Shown here: one piece after another, positions 51,024 to 64,000 of the stretch
How the letters are laid out: each line of letters begins with the position of its first letter
Numbering within the stretch: the stretch's first letter is position 1
DNA from: Mesorhizobium shangrilense
Lineage (GTDB): Bacteria > Pseudomonadota > Alphaproteobacteria > Rhizobiales > Rhizobiaceae
Assembly: GCF_040537815.1 (NCBI RefSeq)
Contig: NZ_JBEWSZ010000001.1
Coordinates: forward strand, 1,550,001 to 1,614,000
Direction of reading: 5' to 3'
DNA: 64,000 nucleotides
The notes under the pieces: generated by a model
Told to the model about the DNA's origin: nothing
The model's database searches: none
What the model saw: the letters and a program-made list of their open reading frames with translations, nothing else
Program-made: the position numbers and the translations under genes

Positions 51024-51497
51024 TAAACCCTCTTGTCTCTCAATTCCGTGTCTCGTGCCCAGTCAGGGCCGCTCAAAGCGTCAATTCCATACGCAAATTC
51101 GGGCCATAAACCGCGCCTCGCGGTCTTGCCCGAACAATTGGCAGAGGAAGCGGAAACCGCTTCATGCGCGCCGGAAATGTCTTTTCGCTCGTAAAGTGAA
51201 CCCTGTTTGAGGCAAACTCCAAAGCGTGTCGCTTCGGACGGGAGAGCCTCACATCGGTTCTGACTGGCCGGCTTCTACCCGCAACACCGCGAACCGTCAA
51301 CCCCGGAGCGCCAAATATTGCGCTCAACCCGTGGCGTGGCAGCCATGCATGGAGCGCATGTAATTTTCTTTCGCCATTTCGCAAGCAGGAGGAAGAAAGT
51401 GACCGGCTTTCGACTGTTGCAAAGCCATGCTTCATGCGAAAAGGCCGCATGAACAGCCCAAATCCCCTCGCCCGCCCAAGAAACGAGGAATCAGCCC
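51024..51497. other. divergent spacer with the promoter region of the str-S10-spc-alpha cluster
   Basis: A 474-bp spacer without a supported gene. On the minus strand a possible promoter TTGCCT-N16-TACGAG lies near 51190-51217, and a perfect inverted repeat GAAGCGG-AAA-CCGCTTC at 51147-51163 falls in the rpsL leader. Both assignments are tentative. Confidence 0.45.
51147..51163 (-). other. inverted repeat in the rpsL leader
   Basis: 7-bp perfect arms around AAA, about 125 nt upstream of the rpsL start. Loop of three bases makes a stable RNA hairpin possible; an operator is the alternative. Confidence 0.45.
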
Positions 51498-51779
51498 GTG
51501 AACGACAATGAGGAGCGCCCGGTCACCATCATCACCGGCCGGGTATGGAAGCGCAAAGGCGGCAAGCCGGAAGGTGTCCACGTCATGCTCGTCGCACCCG
51601 ACGACGATTCGGCAGTGCGCAGGGCACTCGAATCGCTGGCGGCGGAAGGTTATGCCGAGGCCGAACTCGACCAGATCGGCGATATGGACGGCGAGCCGGA
51701 CGACGAGCCGCATTTGTCCGCTTTCCAGGGCGCGCTCGAAGGCGAAGTGTCGATCGTTACCTTTGATGTTCCAATCTGA
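51498..51779 (+). CDS. small acidic protein of unknown function
   Basis: 93 residues, starting GTG with GAGGA about 8 nt upstream. It begins [29 protein letters not shown] (in pieces), has an Ala/Glu-rich central helix and an acidic stretch [14 protein letters not shown], and ends in [11 protein letters not shown]. No signal peptide, membrane helix or Cys. I do not recognise a family. It precedes the Cds1-like gene by 68 nt on the same strand and may share its transcript. Confidence 0.65.
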   Translation: MNDNEERPVTIITGRVWKRKGGKPEGVHVMLVAPDDDSAVRRALESLAAEGYAEAELDQIGDMDGEPDDEPHLSAFQGALEGEVSIVTFDVPI

Positions 51780-51799
51780 AGTTGGGCCAATCCGAAGCA

Positions 51800-51829
51800 G
51801 GGCCGATCTGGAATGGGGCCGATCTGAAT
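51800..51829. repeat. short 16-bp-period repeat before the Cds1-like gene
   Basis: GGGCCGATCTGGAAT (51800-51814) and GGGCCGATCTGAAT (51816-51829), with degenerate flanking units GGGCCAATCC and GGGCAATCGG. It ends just before the GGAGG ribosome site. Confidence 0.55.
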
Positions 51830-51847
51830 CGGGCAATCGGAGGCATC

Positions 51848-52960
51848 ATGGTCAACTCGAGAATGGCGAAACCCCAATCCCGCGCCTGGGCAGACCGGGC
51901 AGTCGCCGCGATCGAAGCCGACCAGCACCGTTCGGCCGACACCCACTTGTGGAAGCTGGACCTGCCGGCACTGGCCGGCATCGACTTCTACCTCAAGGAC
52001 GAATCGACTCATCCCACGGGCAGCCTCAAGCACCGACTCGCGCGGTCACTCTTCCTTTACGCCTTGTGCAATGGACATGTCCGCGAGAACGCGGCGGTCG
52101 TTGAGGCCTCCTCCGGCTCGACTGCCGTGTCGGAAGCCTATTTCGCCCGCATGATCGGCGTGCCGTTCTACGCTGTCATGCCACGTTCGACCTCGCCGGA
52201 AAAGATCGCGGCGATCGAGCATCACGGCGGCAATTGCCACTTCATCGATGATGGCCGGCGTATCTACGCCGAATCCACCGAACTTGCCGCAAGGCTTGGC
52301 GGCCACTTCATGGATCAGTTCACCCATGCCGAGCGCGCGACCGACTGGCGCGGCAACAACAACATCGCCGAATCCATTTTCGGACAGATGCGCGAGGAGC
52401 CGCATCCTATCCCGGCCTGGGTCGTGATGAGCGCCGGCACCGGCGGCACCACGGCAACAATCGGCCGTTACATTCGCTACAAGCGGCACGCGACGCAGCT
52501 GTCGGTCGCCGATGTCGAACGCTCAGCCTTCTTCGGCGGTTTTTCCACTCGGGACGCCAACTGCCGCTGCGAGCAACCCTCGCGTATAGAAGGCATCGGC
52601 CGGCCCCGCGTCGAACCATCCTTCGTGCCCGGTGTCATCGATCATATGCTGCGGGTGCCCGACGCGGTATCGCTTGCGGCAATGCGAGTGCTGTCGCGCC
52701 GTCTTGGTCGCCGTGTTGGCGGATCGACCGGCACCAACTTCATCGCCATGTGCTTCCAGGCCGCGCGCATGATCGAGCTTGGCGAGGCCGGTTCGCTGGT
52801 GACGCTGATCTGCGATTCCGGCGAGCGCTATGCCAATACGTATTACTCGGACGAATGGCTGAGAGCGAACAATCTCGACCCCTCGCCTTTCGAGCCGGCG
52901 ATCGAGTCCTTTCTGTCTGGGAAAAGACTGACGCTGCAATTCGAGGAAAGCTGGGGCTGA
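51848..52960 (+). CDS. PLP-dependent L-cysteine desulfhydrase-like protein (Cds1 family)
   Basis: 370 residues, fold-type II PLP enzyme related to CysK. The PLP Lys lies in [14 protein letters not shown], the substrate loop in [18 protein letters not shown], the phosphate loop in [18 protein letters not shown] sequence (here SAGTGGTT) and a GGSTGTN segment follows. The [15 protein letters not shown] and [12 protein letters not shown] segments match my recollection of mycobacterial Cds1, which splits cysteine to H2S, pyruvate and ammonia. ATG 51848 follows GGAGG by 5 nt. It lies in the block between rpsL and rpoC, upstream of a Gfo/Idh/MocA dehydrogenase. Confidence 0.78.
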   Translation: MVNSRMAKPQSRAWADRAVAAIEADQHRSADTHLWKLDLPALAGIDFYLKDESTHPTGSLKHRLARSLFLYALCNGHVRENAAVVEASSGSTAVSEAYFARMIGVPFYAVMPRSTSPEKIAAIEHHGGNCHFIDDGRRIYAESTELAARLGGHFMDQFTHAERATDWRGNNNIAESIFGQMREEPHPIPAWVVMSAGTGGTTATIGRYIRYKRHATQLSVADVERSAFFGGFSTRDANCRCEQPSRIEGIGRPRVEPSFVPGVIDHMLRVPDAVSLAAMRVLSRRLGRRVGGSTGTNFIAMCFQAARMIELGEAGSLVTLICDSGERYANTYYSDEWLRANNLDPSPFEPAIESFLSGKRLTLQFEESWG

Positions 52961-53036
52961 GATACAGCACGCCTGCCGCTTGTCCGGGGCGGGTGTTCTG
53001 CTAAGAAATCTCAGCAATTCAACAGACGGAGCCCCC

Positions 53037-53960
53037 GTGTCCCCCATCAAGATAGGCATCGTCGGCGTCGGCAAGATCGTGCGCGACCAGCATCTTCCGG
53101 CTTTGGCGAAAGACCCGAACTACCATCTCGTTGCCGCCGCCAGCCGGCATGGCAAGGTCGACGGCATCCCGAATTTCCCAACCATCGAAGCCATGCTCGA
53201 CGCGGCCCCAGAACTCCAAGCCGTTTCACTCTGCATGCCACCGCAGTTCCGCTACGACGCCGCGCGGACAGCCCTCCTGGCGAAGAAACACGTCTTCCTG
53301 GAAAAGCCACCCGGTGCGACGGTCAGCGAGGTCGAGGACCTGAAGACGCTGGCGGCCGCAAACGGCGTGTCGTTGTTCGCCAGCTGGCATTCGCGCTATG
53401 CGCCGGCGGTCGAAGCCGCCCGCGCTTTCCTCGGCTCGACCAGGATCAAGTCGGCCGCCATCAACTGGAAGGAAGATGTGCGCCGCTGGCATCCGAACCA
53501 GGACTGGATCTGGGCTCCCGGCGGGTTCGGCGTCTTCGATCCCGGCATCAACGCGCTGTCGATCGCGACCCATATCCTGCCGGCTATGTTCATCACCTCC
53601 GCGATCCTCGATTTTCCCGAGAACCGCGCGGCCCCGGTCGCAGCACACGTCACCTTTCGCACCTCGAACGGATTGCCGGTGACAATGGAACTCGACTGGC
53701 TGCAGACCGGCCCGCAAAGCTGGGACATCCTGGCCGATACCGACAAGGGCGCAATGGTGCTTTCCGGGGGCGGTTCGAAGCTCATCGTCGACGGCCGTGT
53801 CGTCCATGACGAACCGGAAGCGGAGTATCCGATGCTCTACAAGCGCTTCGCGGAAATTGTCCGTGCTGGCGCTTCGGATGTCGATCTGGCTCCACTGCAG
53901 CATGTCGCCGACGCCTTCATGCTCGGCAAGCGCAATGTGGTCGAAGCGTTTTTCGATTAG
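53037..53960 (+). CDS. Gfo/Idh/MocA family oxidoreductase, D-galactose 1-dehydrogenase-like
   Basis: 307 residues. The N-terminal Rossmann fold has IGIVGVGKIVRDQHLPAL, and the diagnostic EKPPGATVSEVEDL carries the EKP Lys. DWIWAPGGFGVFDPGINALSIATHILP lies in the substrate domain and recalls rhizobial galactose 1-dehydrogenases; the sugar specificity is inferred. GTG 53037 follows GGAG by about 6 nt and gives the family N-terminus. No other galactose-pathway gene is adjacent. Confidence 0.8.
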   Translation: MSPIKIGIVGVGKIVRDQHLPALAKDPNYHLVAAASRHGKVDGIPNFPTIEAMLDAAPELQAVSLCMPPQFRYDAARTALLAKKHVFLEKPPGATVSEVEDLKTLAAANGVSLFASWHSRYAPAVEAARAFLGSTRIKSAAINWKEDVRRWHPNQDWIWAPGGFGVFDPGINALSIATHILPAMFITSAILDFPENRAAPVAAHVTFRTSNGLPVTMELDWLQTGPQSWDILADTDKGAMVLSGGGSKLIVDGRVVHDEPEAEYPMLYKRFAEIVRAGASDVDLAPLQHVADAFMLGKRNVVEAFFD

Positions 53961-54053
53961 GCATTTTGCAAGGGAACGCCGCACTCGATGCGGCGTTCCA
54001 GGTTGAGGGCGATCGCGGGACCGATGCGCCGCGCGACCAAGCCCAGCGCTGTT

Positions 54054-54458
54054 TCAATCCTTGATCCGGCAGCCGGCGCGCTTGACCATATCGGCGACGA
54101 TCAATGGCGTTGCCGGCGTTTCGGACCAGCTGCTTTGGCGGGGTGCTGCCATTTGAAGAGCTGCACGGACGGTCCCGGTGTCCAGCCTGAACGAATTCTT
54201 GCAAGAAACGAGATGCGAGCCGCCGCTACCGATCGTATCGACGATCACGCCAGCCGCTTCGCCAACCCCCGCGACGTAAGCAATCAATGTCTGCTTTGCT
54301 ATTGGGCTTGAGTCGGCCTTGGCGATCATCTCCATCACCTGCCCGACCGAGACCTGACCTTTCGCGGTCGATGGAAGAGCAGCGGCGGCAAAGGGCAGCA
54401 TGGACGCAGCCACGGCGCCGAGGATGGCAACGGCAATCTTGCGATCAGAGGAAGGCAT
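54054..54458 (-). CDS. small exported protein, possibly Rap1a/Tai-like
   Basis: 134 residues. A signal peptide (residues 1-27, cleaved near AAALPSTAKG) precedes a domain with YVAGVGEAAGV, a Cys in SCKNSF and a second Cys near the end (RAGCRIKD), a pattern that loosely resembles Rap1a/Tai immunity-like proteins, which carry a disulfide. The similarity is weak and function is unknown. It diverges from the DUF2975 gene across a 98-bp AT-rich promoter region. Confidence 0.6.
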   Translation of the reverse strand: MPSSDRKIAVAILGAVAASMLPFAAAALPSTAKGQVSVGQVMEMIAKADSSPIAKQTLIAYVAGVGEAAGVIVDTIGSGGSHLVSCKNSFRLDTGTVRAALQMAAPRQSSWSETPATPLIVADMVKRAGCRIKD

Positions 54459-54484
54459 TTGAGTTCTCCTGTTGGAACGTCATC

Positions 54485-54513
54485 TTGACGCGCGGTATTA
54501 TTGTGCATAAAAT
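54485..54513 (+). promoter_or_regulatory. sigma-70 promoter of the DUF2975-HTH operon
   Basis: TTGACG (54485-54490), an exact 17-bp spacer and TAAAAT (54508-54513) form a near-consensus promoter 43 bp before the DUF2975 start, in unusually AT-rich sequence. Confidence 0.65.
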
Positions 54514-54534
54514 AATTATTGTAAAACAATAATT
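54497..54534. promoter_or_regulatory. ATTATTGT operator array on the DUF2975-HTH promoter
   Basis: A perfect palindrome AATTATTGT-AAA-ACAATAATT (54514-54534) begins right after the -10 box, and a further direct half-site ATTATTGT (54497-54504) lies in the promoter spacer, 18 bp upstream of the matching half-site. The arrangement fits repression by a small HTH dimer, probably the downstream regulator. Confidence 0.65.
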
Positions 54535-54556
54535 TCTTTTCGCAAACGAGGCTCCA

Positions 54557-55135
54557 ATGGCTGACTCTATCGTGATGGCTTCAACCCCTGATCCCATTCG
54601 CCAGGCAAGGTTGAACCGCATCCGGTTCTTCAGCCTCATGCTGGCGAGAGGCTGCCTTCTTCTGGCAGCCCTGCTGACGCTCGGTCTTCTCTTCTATTGG
54701 TTCTCGACATCCGCGGCCTCTATCGCGGCGGACGCGCAGATCCCTAGGGAATGGCTGACGGATCTGGATGTGGGCCGAAGAGCCGCGGGGTTTGCGATCT
54801 CGTTCGTGCCGCTTGGGTGCCTTATCCTGGCGCTGATGTCCGCGAGGCGCTGCTTCAACGCTTTTGCGGTCGGGAACTTCTTTGGTCAGGCCCCAGTGAA
54901 GGGCCTGCGGAACTTTGCCCTGGGTCTGCTAGCATCCGTGTTGCTGAAACCATTCTCCGCAGCCGCGCTCTCTGTTCTCCTGAGTTCAGATGCGCCCGCC
55001 GGCCAGCATCGCCTGACGCTTGGCTTTGGCAGCGACACGATGCTCGCGTTGTTGGCCGCCGGTCTCATTGCGGTGATCGCCTGGGTGATGGCGGAGGCAT
55101 CGACGCTCGCTGAAGAAAACGCGCAATTCATTTGA
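54557..55135 (+). CDS. DUF2975 domain membrane protein
   Basis: 192 residues with four hydrophobic segments (about residues 28-50, 76-95, 118-142 and 160-180), the DUF2975 layout. The segment after helix 2, CFNAFAVGNFFGQAPVKGLRNFAL, is typical of the family. Function unknown; such proteins are usually encoded beside a short Cro/C1-type regulator, as here 10 nt downstream, suggesting a membrane protein that senses or holds the regulator. Confidence 0.78.
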   Translation: MADSIVMASTPDPIRQARLNRIRFFSLMLARGCLLLAALLTLGLLFYWFSTSAASIAADAQIPREWLTDLDVGRRAAGFAISFVPLGCLILALMSARRCFNAFAVGNFFGQAPVKGLRNFALGLLASVLLKPFSAAALSVLLSSDAPAGQHRLTLGFGSDTMLALLAAGLIAVIAWVMAEASTLAEENAQFI

Positions 55136-55145
55136 GGATCCGTTC

Positions 55146-55358
55146 ATGCCCATAAGGGTCAGGCTCAACGTCGTCCTCGCCGAACGCAATGTGAAGTCAA
55201 AGGACCTAGCCGAATATATCGGCATCACCGAGGCCAATCTTTCGCTTCTGAAGCAGGGAAAGGTCAAAGGCATCCGGTTCGATACGCTTGAGCGCATCTG
55301 CGCCTATCTCGACTGTGAGCCGGGCGACCTGCTTCGGTTCGAGAAGCTCCCCCAATAA
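55146..55358 (+). CDS. Cro/C1-type HTH regulator (YozG-like)
   Basis: 70 residues, little more than an HTH: MPIRVRLNVVLAERNVKSKDLAEYIGITEANLSLLKQGKVKGIRFDTLERIC in pieces, then CEPGDLLRFEKL. The short size is usual for regulators paired with DUF2975. It likely binds the ATTATTGT array upstream of the operon and autoregulates it. Confidence 0.85.
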   Translation: MPIRVRLNVVLAERNVKSKDLAEYIGITEANLSLLKQGKVKGIRFDTLERICAYLDCEPGDLLRFEKLPQ

Positions 55359-55360
55359 CC

Positions 55361-55392
55361 AAACAAAAAAGCCGCCGGGTTGCCCCGACGGC
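55361..55392 (-). terminator. rho-independent terminator of rpoBC
   Basis: A 9-bp stem (55371-55379 with 55384-55392, one mismatch) is followed on the minus strand by TTTTTTGTTT, about 75 nt after rpoC. Confidence 0.75.
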
Positions 55393-55411
55393 CTCGTTGC
55401 CTGAGATTCCA

Positions 55412-55450
55412 AGAGCGGTCGTTTCACGGAAACGACCGCTCTATCTTTTT
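55412..55450 (+). terminator. rho-independent terminator of the DUF2975-HTH operon
   Basis: A 14-bp perfect stem AGAGCGGTCGTTTC with its complement (55412-55425, 55429-55442), loop ACG, followed by ATCTTTTT. It stands between the convergent HTH and rpoC genes. Confidence 0.85.
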
Positions 55451-55466
55451 GTTCTGGCCGCCGCGC

Positions 55467-59663
<4,197 letters not shown>

Positions 59664-59694
59664 GCCGTTCTCCTTTTCGGGGTCCTCGAAAACC

Positions 59695-59706
59695 CCTTGC
59701 ATCTAG
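59695..59706 (-). other. 12-nt motif upstream of rpoC, shared with rpoB
   Basis: CCTTGCATCTAG on the plus strand (CTAGATGCAAGG on the minus strand) recurs at 63977-63988 upstream of rpoB. It lies 32-43 nt before rpoC and contains an upstream in-frame ATG. The significance is unknown. Confidence 0.5.
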
Positions 59707-59759
59707 CGCGGGCCAAACGCCCGCCGTCTTTTGTCGGCCAATGGCCGTGGAATTTTATA

Positions 59760-59787
59760 GGCGCGCCGCGACTTACCGCGGCGCGCC
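59760..59787 (-). other. 11-bp perfect GC hairpin in the rpoB-rpoC spacer
   Basis: GGCGCGCCGCG (59760-59770) and CGCGGCGCGCC (59777-59787) flank a 6-nt loop, 6 nt after the rpoB stop. No T-tract on the minus strand. It could be an attenuator, an RNase III-type site or an mRNA stabiliser. Confidence 0.6.
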
Positions 59788-59793
59788 GTTGCC

Positions 59794-63930
<4,137 letters not shown>

Positions 63931-63976
63931 CGTCGCTCCTTAGCTCAATTCTCGGGACGAGCCTCGCCGCGGCTCG

Positions 63977-63988
63977 CCTTGCATCTAG
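63977..63988 (-). other. 12-nt motif upstream of rpoB, shared with rpoC
   Basis: The same CCTTGCATCTAG as before rpoC, here 47-58 nt upstream of the rpoB ATG. The rest of the spacer to the window edge holds a GC-rich inverted repeat but no visible gene. Confidence 0.5.
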
Positions 63989-64000
63989 GCCACCTGGGCG

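Noticed and set aside
51024..55466. Genomic island or prophage between rpsL and rpoC
   Set aside because: No integrase, transposase, tRNA or flanking direct repeats were seen, and base composition is close to the surroundings except for the short AT-rich promoter at 54490-54545.

Overview
The window looks like the chromosome of an alphaproteobacterium of the order Hyphomicrobiales, most likely Mesorhizobium or a close relative. The signs are high GC content, both a type I (glnA) and a eukaryote-like type II (glnII) glutamine synthetase, sigma-54-type promoters in front of glnB and glnII, an ATP12 chaperone gene, a 391-residue EF-Tu and rhizobial-style palindromic intergenic repeats. The genus is inferred; no rRNA or other decisive marker is present.

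Layout. Positions 1-31,800 are a mosaic of short operons: cysteine/thiosulfur metabolism (cysK-like, alaX, sseA) on the minus strand; an SDR and an alpha/beta hydrolase; a DEAD-box helicase; propionyl-CoA carboxylase beta and a heptosyltransferase-like enzyme; nnrDE; glnB-glnA; an amino acid permease / TetR regulator / P1-family peptidase cluster; glnII; a small unknown protein; an MHS-type transporter; a minus-strand run of aldehyde-metabolism regulator, aldehyde dehydrogenase, DUF779, crcB, rluC, EamA transporter and ATP12 chaperone; an aspartyl beta-hydroxylase-like enzyme; and DUF930, rarA and a Deg protease.

Positions 32,000-51,023 are one continuous minus-strand translation/transcription locus. 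Read 5' to 3' it is rpsL-rpsG-fusA-tuf, the S10 genes rpsJ to rpsQ, the spc genes rplN to secY with adk, and the alpha genes rpsM-rpsK-rpoA-rplQ, closed by a terminator. Upstream lies rpoB-rpoC (55,467-63,930). Between rpoC and rpsL sits a 4.4-kb block of mostly plus-strand accessory genes: an unknown acidic protein, a Cds1-like cysteine desulfhydrase, a Gfo/Idh/MocA dehydrogenase, a small exported protein and a DUF2975 + HTH module.

Nothing in the window is an obvious new defence or biosynthetic system. The points most worth a second look are regulatory: an AcoR-like regulator without an AAA+ domain beside a perfect 18-bp palindrome and an ALDH-DUF779 pair; two overlapping perfect palindromes over the tetR promoter; an AT-rich operator array on the DUF2975-HTH promoter; REP-like palindromes inside the ribosomal operon; and strong perfect hairpins without T-tracts in many spacers of the ribosomal and rpo operons, including heptamer repeats between rpsM and rpsK and a hairpin across the rpsH stop codon. 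All promoter and operator calls were made by eye.
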